The notes under the pieces are model-generated. The model saw only the letters and a list, made by a program, of their open reading frames with translations. It had not been told where the DNA came from and did no database searches. The position numbers were made by a program, and so were the translations under genes. Below, piece after piece: positions 26,017 to 35,595 of a stretch of 64,000 nucleotides of DNA. Positions within the stretch are counted from its first letter, which is position 1. Every line of letters starts with the position of its first letter. The stretch spans positions 54,860 to 118,859 of the forward strand of contig JABLUY010000105.1 of assembly GCA_013306675.1 (NCBI GenBank), in the 5' to 3' direction. The DNA comes from Thraustochytrium sp. TN22 (taxonomy: Eukaryota > Sar > Bigyra > Thraustochytrida > Thraustochytriidae).

Positions 26017-26607
26017 ATGGACGTGGTGCTGGGCGTGACGGGCAAGGACTATGTGATGGTCCTGACGGACATGACGTCGAACCGGTCGATCTTCAGCCTC
26101 AAGCACGACGAGGACAAGGCCGTCATGGTGGACACGCGCAAGGTGCTCGCGTGCGGAGGCGACCAGAGCAGCCGCGGGCAGTTCACGGAGTACGTGTCGA
26201 AGAACTTCGCGCTCAACGCGCTGAGGACCGGCCTGGAGCTGTCCAACCACGCGGCGGCCCACTTCGTGCGGAACGAGCTGGCGCGCTCGCTGCGCTCGCG
26301 CGGCGGCCCGCACCAGGCCAACTCCATCCTGGCCGGCGTCGACCACGAGGGTGCGGCCATGTACCATCTCGACTACCTCGGCACCATGGGCAAGGTCAAC
26401 TACGCCGCGCAGGGCTACTGCAGCTACTTCTCGCTCTCGCTCATGGACAAGAACTGGAAGCGCAACATGACCGTCGACGAGGGCCGCGACCTCCTGCTCA
26501 TGTGTATCGACCAGCTCAGGGCACGCTTCATCATCAACAGCCACAGGTACAAGATCATCACCGTCGATGCCTCCGGCAAGGCCAACGAGGAGATCATCGA
26601 GCCCTGA
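26017..26607 (+). CDS. PSMB2: 20S proteasome beta-4 subunit (PSMB2 type)
   Basis: 196 residues against about 200 in animal PSMB2. It begins MDVVLGVTGKDYVMVLTDMT without a propeptide, as expected for this non-catalytic beta subunit, which lacks the N-terminal Thr of the active subunits. GGDQSSRGQFTEYV, HFVRNELARSLRSR, NSILAGVDHEGAAMYHLDYL, YFSLSLMDKNW and LRARFIINSH are family-typical. It assembles into the inner beta ring of the 20S core in cytosol and nucleus. The chosen ATG gives the exact conserved N-terminus. Confidence 0.95.
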   Translation: MDVVLGVTGKDYVMVLTDMTSNRSIFSLKHDEDKAVMVDTRKVLACGGDQSSRGQFTEYVSKNFALNALRTGLELSNHAAAHFVRNELARSLRSRGGPHQANSILAGVDHEGAAMYHLDYLGTMGKVNYAAQGYCSYFSLSLMDKNWKRNMTVDEGRDLLLMCIDQLRARFIINSHRYKIITVDASGKANEEIIEP

Positions 26608-27204
26608 GCGCAGTGCGTGAATCCTGCGACCAGGCCGTCCAAAAGACAACAGCGGGCGCGCTCGCGGCGCGCCTGCCGAAAGGAAGGAAAAAAAAACGAG
26701 GAGTGGTTTGTAATGGTGGTGCGCGGCTCGCGTAGCACAGGCGAGCCTGCCGTGTCCAGTGTGCGAGGCTTGAGCCGAGCCCTGCCTGCCGAATGTCGCT
26801 GCTGCATGCATACAGCTGACAGTGAGACGTAGTAGTGTGGATTGACAGGCATGTTCGGGCTTTGATGTGTGGACTGGGCTTTTGTATTTGTAGCTACGAA
26901 GCGCTTTGCGGTTGGCAAGACTTTCTTGCGTGGGGTTTTTCTTTCCAACTTGTGCCGTCCTCCGGCCTGCTGAGGCCGAAGCCCACCACTTGCAAGAGAG
27001 TGAAAAAGAGTGAAAAGGCGATGTGCTTGCTAAAGTTTACGATGAAAAAGAGTACAGGGGTCGAAGCGCGTAGCGTAGTCACGCTGCCGCATGACAATAC
27101 AAGCCTTGGCCTTCTCACGGCGTCACGCGTGTCCAGGCCTTGGCCTTGACCTTGACATTTGCCTTAGCCTGGACCTGGGCACTTCGCATGGACTATTCCT
27201 AAGC
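26608..27204. other. Convergent intergenic region (proteasome beta-4 / CC2D2A)
   Basis: Lower GC than the genes. A degenerate CCTTGGCCTTGACC run covers about 27105-27180. No gene is recognised; it must hold both 3' UTRs. Confidence 0.5.
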
Positions 27205-30200
27205 TTAGGGACGCGTGGCGCTGCTGCTATTGGCGCCGTCCACGGCGCCCGGGTCCGGGAAAATGACCATGAGACCTACGTGAATGACGCAGACGGCATT
27301 CGGGAGAGGAAAGACCTTGACGCCGATGGCAAAGGACTCGCGACCTTCGTGCGATTCCTCAAAGATGCGTCGGCGCACAGGCGTGGCGCCGTCATCGTCC
27401 GAAGCGGCGCCCGCGGGGCGCTGCCGAAGAATGACGCGGCGAACTTGCTTCGGGTCTGCGGTATTGAGCTTGACAAAGTTGATGCGGCAGCGGTAGCCCG
27501 GCGGGCACGAGCTGAGGAGTGTCTGGTACTCGCGCATGAAGGCACTCGCACGCTTGGCGCCGTCAATAGCTGTCATCGTTTGCGCCCAGGTGCCAGAGCC
27601 ATCGCCGGCGGCGCTCGGCCGCCAGCCGTTCTTGCGGACCTTGTCAGTGAGGTCGAGCGCGTACTTGGCCTCAAGAACCTCCTGGATCTTGGCAGGCAGG
27701 CCCGAGCTGACCTCGGCAATGTTCGTGGACACGTTGAAGGTGTCGCGGTAGTTCTCGATGCCAGAGGCGACCTCGTGCATGACGCTGTTCTGCAGCTCGT
27801 TCACCTTCTCCTCGGTGAGCTTGGGGCCGAGTTTGCGCAGCGGGTAGTGCGGCGACACCGTGGAGGGCTGGGCACCGCCGCCGGAGGCGAGCACCGGCAG
27901 CCAGCCGCAGTCGATGCCCTCTTCGATCTCAAAGGTCATCGCGCGCGGGTCCTCGGTATTCTGCACGTTGATCCACAGGTTCTGGTGGTTGAAGACGCAC
28001 GCCAGCCGTCTGAACGGGATGCTGCGGATCTGCGGCTTGTTCTTCAACTTCTCCGCCAGGTCTTGCACCAGTTTGGCGCGCTTGCGGTGCTTGACGACGA
28101 ACTCTGCACGCCCCTTGTCCATCTTGTCCAACGGCGTCTCAGGGTTGTTCTCCGGCACTTGCCGCGGGAGCGCCGTCGTTAGCGCAGCACTGCCGCCGCC
28201 ACCGCCGCCCGCGCCATTGCCGTTGGCGCCGCTGCTGCGACCCGCCCCGTTTGGGCCATTCGCAGTCTCGTCCTCCAGGTAGCGGTGGGCAGCGCTATCG
28301 AGTTCGTCGTCGTCGTAGTCCTCCTCAAAGCCAGGCGCCGACGGCCACGCCTGGTTCGTTGGGCTCGGCGCGTACAGCGAGCCGCGGCGCGAGTGGCGCG
28401 AGGGGTCGCCGCCAGCCAGGGCCTCGTCGTCGCCGGTGGCGGCGCCGTAGCCGATCTCGAAGAACTCATCCACCGGGACGCGCTGGTCCATGAGGTCGTC
28501 AAATGGCGCCACGCTGAGGTGCTCGCGCTCCGCCTCGACCAAGTCCTCCTCGTTCACGGGACCCAGCTCGGACTCGAGATGCCAGGCAGCGTCCGGGTCA
28601 TCGCGGTTCGCGCCGGCGTCGTCGGCGTCCGTCTGCGTCTTGGGTTTGACGTTTGCACCGCCACGCTTAAAGTGCTTCTTCTGGTCCTTCTCCAGAATCT
28701 TGACGTCATCCTGGCCGACCCAGCGGTTCGGGAGCGGCGCATAGTACGCGCCCGAGGCGACCTCCCAGAACTTGACGGCGCCGCCCTCGGCCATGACGAT
28801 CTCCACCTCGGGGTCCTGCTGGGCCTCCTGGCCCGGCGAGAGGGCGCCGCCCCCGCCGAAAAGCGAGCTCCCCGGGCCGCCGCCCCCGCCGGCCCCGGGC
28901 CGCCGCGCGTCCGTCGGGCCCAGCGGGATGCACGCCGAGTTATCGCTCTCGCGGGTCATGATCCACACGTGCGGCACGAGCTCGTCCTCGGCGGCGTCCG
29001 CGTCCAGACCCGCGCCGGCGCCGATGTCGGCGGCGGAACCCAGGCCGCCATGGCCCGGCGCAGAGGCCGCACCTGGCGCGCCAGCAGCCGGCTTGCCGCG
29101 GCGCTTGCGCAGAGCCCAGCCCACGCAGACATAGGCGTCGGCGGCGAGGCCGAGAAAGAGGTTAGCCAGCAAGAGGCAGTGCGACTTGACATCGCCCTTC
29201 TTCATGCTGAGGAAGAAGTCGGGCGAGAGCCAGGTTCGCGGGTTGATGTCGATGGCGCCGTCGAACATGTTGCTGTCGGCGTCCTTGAACTCAATGGAGC
29301 GCACCATCTGCGCGGCCGTAAAGAGCAGGTTGGGCATCGACGAGGAGCGGATGGCGAGGAACTTGAGCTCCTCCTGGTCGACGAGCATGCTCTTGGGCGG
29401 CGACATGGGCTGCAGAAAGGTGGGCAAAAAGTGCGCCTCGCCGTACTGGTTGATGGCCATCATGTCCTCGATGTGGTGATCCGCATAGAGTCTGCGCACG
29501 AGGCGCGCGGCGCGCGGGTACGCCTTGAGCGTCTCCTCCAGCTCCCTGATCTTGCGGCAGCGCAGGCCGTCGCCGACCTCCTTGCAAACGCGCTTGCGCG
29601 AGTCGCCCTCCACCAGCGGGTTCCACGGCGTGGCCTTGTCCTCGCACAGGCACTGCAGCAGCAGCTGCTGCTCGCGCTGGCGCATGTCCGGCAGCAGCAG
29701 CAGCTCGGTGCCATTCTCGGTGCGCTTGTTGAAGTCCGGCTCCTTGAGGTCGCCTTCGCCCGGCGCGCGAAACCAGGCCGCCACCTTGACGAAGGACTCG
29801 ATCCCGGGCGGCAGGCCGTTGAGCTTGAGCTCCTCCGAGAAGACGCGCGTCATAATGTCCAACTCCTCGAGCGAGCCGCGCTGCTGGAAGAGCTGCTTGC
29901 GCTTGCGGCGCATGACGCGCCGCCGCTGCAGCTGCGGCACGCCGCCCTCGAAGCGGCCGTTCTTGCGGCCCATGCCGGTGATCCAGTGCAGGTAGAGCTT
30001 GGTGGTGCCCAGCAGGTCGCTAGACCCGGTGGCGTCCGCGTCCCAGAGCGTGATGCGCACGTAGGGCGACTCCGACAACTCGGCAGCCGTGACGCGGCCG
30101 CCATCGCCCTTGGCGAAGGAGTTAATTTGGAAGTACAGCACCTCGTCGAAGACTGGATTGAGCGTCTCCGGGACGACGCGCGTCTTGAGCCGCTGGCCAG

Positions 30201-31794
30201 CCCACTCCACCGTCACGTACGGGTCCGACAGCCCGTTCACGTCGGCGCTCAGCAGGTCGCGCGCCGCCACGATGTGCACAGCCAGGTACGAGTTGTCGTA
30301 CGGCGCGTAGTCGCGAAGCTCGGGCGGGTGCAGCTCGCCGATTTGCGCAAACTCGCGGTGCAGGCGCGCCGGCGGCCGCGAGCCGTCGTAGCCCGGCTGC
30401 TGCAGGCACGAGAGCCGCGGGAGGGCCACGTCTGCGTTCCCCTGCAGGAGCGCATCCGCCAGGCTGTGCAGAGAAAAGGGCTCCTCCACGTCCACGTCCA
30501 CCGTGCCGGTGATCTGGCCGATGCCCTGGGCCTCGAGCGCCTGCTCGCTGCTGCCGCGCATGGCGCGCTGCAGCATGCCGTTGCGCGCGCGCCATCGCAG
30601 TTTGGACGAGAGGAAGCCACTCTCCACCACGCTGCTGAGCGGGATGTGCGCGCTGCACAGCAGCTCGCCGCGTCGGCCCAGGTGCTTGTCGTAGACGTCC
30701 ACGTAGAGCATGCCCTCCTCGAGCTCCAGCCGCGTGCCTTCGAAAGTCAGCGACGAGCTGTCGCCCAGCACCATCTTGACGGCGCCCTGGTTCGCCTTGA
30801 CCACGAGCTCCTTGTGGCGCGTGCGCACGCGCCAGCGCCGTAAGGCGGCAAACTTCTTCGAGTGCAGGTGGAAGATGGCGTACGGGTACAGGTAGATGTC
30901 CTCGTCATCGCCCGCCTTTTGCCTCGCCTTGCTGTACGCGAGCGAGAGGTGCGCGACCCAGTTCTGGAACTTGATGTTGTACCGCAGCTTCTCCTGGAAG
31001 ATGCACTGGAACTCGAGCGCGCCGAGCACCACCTCCTCGCGGCGGCCCTTGCGCCGCTGCGTCGTCTTGATCTCCCAATCTGACCCGCTCATGTTCATCT
31101 CGCCGCTCGCGATGCGGTGCAGCGACTTCTCCGCCTTGGCCAGGAACTCGTTCGGCCGGTACTCGTGCCAGATCCACACCTCCACGTGCAGCACCTTGGT
31201 GTAGAGATCAAAGTACGACCCAGTCCACGTGAACTCGATGGGCCGATGGAACTGCCGAGGCTTGCCCTTTTCCACGTCTTTACACACCTGCGTGAACCGG
31301 CACTTGCCGCGTGACCCGGACTTGACCCACTTCCACCGTCGCTGCTGCTCGGCCGGCCGCCCGTCCGCGTCCGTCTTGTTGCGTTGCGCCGACGCCTTGA
31401 CGATGGTCAGCTTCTTGCTCAGCCTGAAGTCCCACCCGAAGTTGAAGCTCACGAAGAAGTCGCCCACGTCGCCGTGGTTCGTGTACTTGATGTTGCGCAG
31501 CCGCACGTGCCACTCGCGCGGCCGCGCCATGTCGAGGATGTCCTCGCGCGGCCTGTCTTTGCCCAGCTTGTAGTACTTGGCATACTCTGGCTCCAGGTCC
31601 AGGTCCCGCGCCCACTGCTTCGCCTCCGCCGAGAACTCCTCGTCCGCGTCCAGCTCCTCCACGCCGTCGATCTCGTCCAGGTCCGCCTTGTCCTCGCCCG
31701 CGCCCTCCGCGCCTTCCTCGCCCGGCGCCCGGCCCTCCAGCTCCTCCGCCATGCGCTCCATGTCGAGCGACGCATCCTGGTCCTTGCGCTTGCG

Positions 31795-31840
<46 letters not shown>

Positions 31841-31926
31841 GGGTCCTCGCCGCCGCCGCTCAGGAAGTCGCTGCGCAAGCCCAGCGCCGACGCCGACGTC
31901 GCCAGCTGGTTGCGCACGGCCCACAT
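27205..31926 (-). CDS. CC2D2A: CC2D2A homologue (ciliary transition-zone C2-domain protein)
   Basis: 1573 residues, close to animal CC2D2A, a component of the MKS/B9 complex that gates the cilium base. After a polyglutamine run (about residues 31-45) and acidic segment come the C2-like N-terminal region, then a clear C2 domain near residues 545-680 (AARDLLSADVNGLSDPYVTV). The inactive transglutaminase-like part follows: INPRTWLSPDFFLSMKKGDV, CLLLANLFLGL, HVWIMTRES, KFWEVASGAYYAPL. The C-terminal module is RSIPFRRLACVFNHQNLWIN. The split arrangement with glycine- and proline-rich spacers (about 950-1030 and 1230-1275) is more extended than in animals. No frame damage is seen over 4.7 kb. Confidence 0.88.
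31796..31840. repeat. CAG/CTG run encoding polyglutamine in the CC2D2A homologue
   Basis: About 15 consecutive CTG units on the plus strand (CAG on the coding minus strand) give about 15 glutamines near residue 31. It is uninterrupted apart from one TTG near the end, so length variation between individuals is likely. Confidence 0.9.
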
Positions 31927-32140
31927 GCTGGCCTCGGGGTCGCGCGCGGCGCGTCGCCCGCTGCCCGCGCCCGCGCGCGCGCGCCCGAGCCCTCGGGCGT
32001 CGCGTATTCAGGCGCGCGACGCTGGCGGGGATGCCGAGCCGGCCGCCCGCGGCGATGCACGCGAGCCCACCGACCGGCCCGGGCCGCCGACGCGCCTGCG
32101 CGCGCCCAGCGGGGCCGCGCGGTCGCCGCCTGCCCTCGCA

Positions 32141-32179
<39 letters not shown>

Positions 32180-32655
32180 TCGCCCGCCGCGCCCGCGCGC
32201 GAGGGAGGCAGCCGGGTCTGCTGCCGTTGGGGTCCGCGCCCAAGCTGCTGCTGCTGAGCAGGAGCAGCGGCTACGCGGAGTCCGAGTCCTTGTCCGGGTA
32301 CTAACTTACTAACTTTTAGTGGTACCTGCAGGTCCAGGACCTGCAAGGCTTGCAGGCGCCGGAGGAGCAGCGACGCGAGGCCGGGCTGCGGCCGAGATCT
32401 GGTTCTGCGAGCAGGTCGACTTGCTCCGCGTGAGCGACTCGACGTGCTCGTGCTTGCTTGGAGACTTGTCCGTGGCGAGCAGGGCGAGTCCAGGCTCGAC
32501 CTTGCGCGGGGATGTGCTCGTGGTTTGCGAGGCTGCGCTTGAGGGGTGACTGCGAGTCTGGGCAAGGACAGCTCAGCTCGCTCCGGTTGGGACAGCCCGT
32601 TCTCTCGAGGCAAAGACAGGATAGGACAAGATCGTCGCAAGCTTGGCTACGAACG
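31927..32655. other. Intergenic region upstream of the CC2D2A homologue
   Basis: It contains a pure (CCG)n run at 32141-32179, about 215 bases ahead of the CC2D2A start, which reads CGG on the coding strand. The rest has no recognised gene. The 3' end of the WD gene lies at its right edge. Confidence 0.5.
32141..32179. repeat. (CCG)n microsatellite
   Basis: 13 perfect trinucleotide units in the likely 5' UTR or promoter of the CC2D2A homologue. Confidence 0.95.
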
Positions 32656-34341
32656 CTATAGGAGACGGATGCCGGCGTGCTCGCGAGGCTGGACGGGAGA
32701 GGAGCGTGGCATGGTGGGCAAGAGCACGCCGCTGTGGTTCTGCAAGGTGAGCTCGGGAGAACGGGGTGGCGTGGCAGGTTGGAGAAGGCCAGGATCGACA
32801 GTGGGCGTGGCGGCGCGGGGCTTGGGCATGAGCGCAGGCTTGCGTGGGAGGAAGCACGAGGCGTAGGAAAAGTCCTGGAGACGCAGACCGCTCGGCTCGA
32901 GGTCGTAGACATGCACGTGCTGCGCGTCGGTAGCTGCGCGCACGAAGGCGGTCGCGCTGCAGTCGTAGGGAGGCTGGACCGTGGCGAAACTACTGCCAGA
33001 GGCGATCGGGAGGCTAAAGGCGCAGACAGAGCGGCTCAGGTCTGGCGCGAAGGCGATCTGGTGGATGCCCGGCATGTGCGCGCACGCGATGACCTTGTCG
33101 CGGTCGACGAAGAGAGGCCCGCCGAGCGACAGCTGCGCCACGCGAGCGAGGGCGTTGTCGGTTCGCGCACTGCGGCGGCGGACGTCATGCTGCTCCAAGC
33201 CCCTAAAGTCGGCCTTGCTGAGGGTGAGGCGATTGCCCCAGGCGCCGAGGCCCGCGATTTCGTGCGCAGGGTCCTGATAGAGGAGCTGCAGGGAGGACAG
33301 CGGCGCGCACCGTGGGTCCCAGAGCCATACCTCGTGCGAGGTGGCGAGCAGGGCGTGGGCGTCACCGTGCAGACAGATGTGGCGCGCGGTGGCGGCCGCT
33401 TGGCGCGAGGTGCGGCGCGCGGCGCAAACGTCCCAGACCGCCACGGCGCCGTCCGCGTCGGCAGACACCAGCTCGCCGCGGTCCCAGCGGCCGAGCAGCG
33501 AGGTGAGGCTGGCCGTCTCGTCGGGCGCGGCGGGCAAAGTCTGCGCGATGCGCAGGTCCTCGCCGCGATGCGTCCAGAGCTGCAGGCCGGTGCTGGAGCC
33601 TGTGGCAACGGTGGCCTCGCCGAAGCTGCCCGTGAGCGCGCAGCTGCGCACGAGACGGTCCGTGACGGCCAGCGCATAGGGCGCGGCCGCGGCGCCTTCC
33701 TGCGTGGAGGTCCCCTCGAGGCTGGTGAGCACGAGCTTGAGGTTGCCGGCCGAGGCGACCACGGTCGGCGCGCAGAACTCGCGGTCGCGCTCCGAGTCGC
33801 TCAGGCGCACCACCTGGGCGTGGAAGGGCTGGGTGTGCGTGCGAACGCGCGTCGCGTTGCGGTGCACGCGCGTCAGCGGCAAAATCTGCCGCGGGTCCCT
33901 GCTTGCCGCATCCGCGTCCAATTCCTCCTCGGGCTGGTCGCGCGGACGCCACGGGCCGTGCAGGCGCTCGTGGAAGACGTAGGCCAGCTTGCAGGGCGCC
34001 TCAGGCGCCAGCTCGTACGTGAGCAGCAGGTCGGCGGCCGCGCGCTCCAAGCGCTGGCGCCACGCCCGCTGCAGAGCCGCGCTGAGGCGCGGCAGGCGCG
34101 CGACGGCCTCCAGCGCGGCAAGGCTGGCGTTGTCCAGCGCGTCCAGCACGAGGTGGATGGCGTCCGAGTCGGCGAGCTGCGCGAGTCCGAGGTCGCCCGC
34201 GCGCCTGTCGGCTAGCAGCGCTAACCTTCGCGCGGGCGCCGGCGGCACGGGCCTGCTGCGCTTGCGCTCACGCTCGCGCTCGCGCTGCGCCTTGCGCGCC
34301 GACGCCGTCCACGGCCGCTTGCGCGACGACGCCGATTCCAT
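32656..34341 (-). CDS. WD40-like protein with a possible N-terminal F-box
   Basis: 561 residues from the ATG at 34341, whose coding-strand context is GGCGGCCATGG. A basic, serine-poor N-terminus (RKRPWTASARKAQRERERER) precedes a leucine-rich helical block (SDAIHLVLDALDNASLAALE) that resembles an F-box. The remainder shows beta-propeller features: GSSTGLQLWTHRGED, SADADGAVAVWDVC, ATSHEVWLWDPRC, VHVYDLEPSGLRL. The C-terminal 70 residues are proline-rich and probably disordered. If the F-box is real it would be an SCF substrate receptor, but the motif is weak. The reading frame is open further upstream (to 34512) but that part is low-complexity Arg/Pro. Confidence 0.6.
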   Translation of the reverse strand: MESASSRKRPWTASARKAQRERERERKRSRPVPPAPARRLALLADRRAGDLGLAQLADSDAIHLVLDALDNASLAALEAVARLPRLSAALQRAWRQRLERAAADLLLTYELAPEAPCKLAYVFHERLHGPWRPRDQPEEELDADAASRDPRQILPLTRVHRNATRVRTHTQPFHAQVVRLSDSERDREFCAPTVVASAGNLKLVLTSLEGTSTQEGAAAAPYALAVTDRLVRSCALTGSFGEATVATGSSTGLQLWTHRGEDLRIAQTLPAAPDETASLTSLLGRWDRGELVSADADGAVAVWDVCAARRTSRQAAATARHICLHGDAHALLATSHEVWLWDPRCAPLSSLQLLYQDPAHEIAGLGAWGNRLTLSKADFRGLEQHDVRRRSARTDNALARVAQLSLGGPLFVDRDKVIACAHMPGIHQIAFAPDLSRSVCAFSLPIASGSSFATVQPPYDCSATAFVRAATDAQHVHVYDLEPSGLRLQDFSYASCFLPRKPALMPKPRAATPTVDPGLLQPATPPRSPELTLQNHSGVLLPTMPRSSPVQPREHAGIRLL

Positions 34342-35595
34342 GGCCGCCGCCCCCCCTCCACGGCCGGTTCTACCACGCGAGCGGGCGGGCCCGTGTGCAG
34401 GCAAGCGGGCGGGCGAGCGAGCGGGCGAGCGAGGCCGCCGCCGCCGCCGCCGCCGCCGCCTCGATGTTCTCCAAGTTGTAGGCGAACGAAAAGGGTCTGC
34501 ATGGTGCGCCATGGTGCTGTTTGTGTGTGTGTTCGCATTCGTGGAGCCGTGTACGATGTCAAACTCATGTAAGTATGTGCATCATGCATGCGAGTGCGAG
34601 GCTTGAAAGAGAACTCCGTTGCTCGACCGGTTAGAGCAGGGCTGACGCCTTCGCCGACTCCTCGAGGCTGTGCCTTGGTTTGCTTTGCTTTGAGTGCTTG
34701 GCTGTGCTTTGCAGGCTCCTGGCAGCGACATGGACAACGACAGGGTGCCAAAGACGATCCCTCTGCAGGAAAGGTCAGAAACGACAGCACTCACGTAACT
34801 TTACAAGTGGGACGGCACGGCGTGCCTTCTCAACTTTGCAAAGTGACGCGAACTCGCAATTCCTTCTTCGCTACCTTGCATCGGCCGCGAGAGATGGTCT
34901 TGGCCTTCTTCAGCGCACACATGCTCTGGACATGTCGGTCTGCACGCGCTCCGCGCTTCATGGGTAACTGCTAGGCCGCGCACAGGCAGCGCTACGACGT
35001 TCTCCGAGTTCAGCACCTTGCCGCCATGTTGATGATCTCCTGGAGAGAAGAGATTCTGACATTGACAAAGAAGAAGACCAGCCTCTGACTGTGAGAGGCT
35101 GACCGACCAGATGTGCTGCGCTTGCGTCTTTTTGTCATGTATTGGCACTTCAAAGCAGAAGTCAAGCCCGGGCAAGGTGAACAAGCGCGAGGTCACGCTC
35201 CGCCGTGGACCGCTCAGCCCCAGGGTCGTCGCTTCGAGGGCGCACTGCAAAGACCAACGCTTTGCCTTCAAGTCGCCTCTCTTTGCTCGAGCTAGCTTGA
35301 GACTCTTCGCTTCCGAGTCGTTGGCGCTTCGACGCTTGGAGCAACGTGGCAGCATCCCGAAATGCGCGCGAGCAAACGCGAACAGCGGGAACCGCCCCTC
35401 TCCTCGTTCTGTGTGCCTTTCTGCGCCTTCATGCGCCATGCGCGCAATGCGCCCCATGCGCGCAATGCGCCCCATGCGCGCAATGCGCCCCATGCGCGGC
35501 TGCGCACAGCGGCTCCGGGGCAGACCGCTCCGTCGGCGCAGCGCGCGGGGGAGCGCGCGGGGCAGACGGGCCGGCGTCCGGCCGGCGTTCGAAGC
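34342..35595. other. Divergent intergenic region before the ANK-SAM-TIR gene
   Basis: About 1.25 kb. A (CCG)n run lies near 34437-34458 and three 18-bp units at 35437-35490. A short GCTC..GGTTAGAGC segment near 34620 resembles a tRNA D-arm but has no matching T-arm. Most of the middle (34500-35300) is lower in GC and holds no recognised gene. Confidence 0.5.
35437..35490. repeat. 18-bp tandem repeat, three units plus a partial fourth
   Basis: CATGCGCGCAATGCGCCC is repeated at 35437, 35455 and 35473, continuing as CATGCGCG. The period is a multiple of three and the region is open in the frame of the downstream ANK-SAM-TIR gene (it would read HARNAP repeats), though it is probably 5' UTR. Confidence 0.9.

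Noticed and set aside
28285-30843. 852-codon plus-strand frame opposite the CC2D2A homologue
   Set aside because: It is the complement of a strongly supported gene and has repetitive Arg/Leu/Val/His composition without motifs.
34615-34700. Possible tRNA gene (GCTCGACCGGTTAGAGC resembles a D-arm)
   Set aside because: No T-arm with GGTTCRA, no pairing acceptor stem and no 5-base anticodon stem could be found around it.
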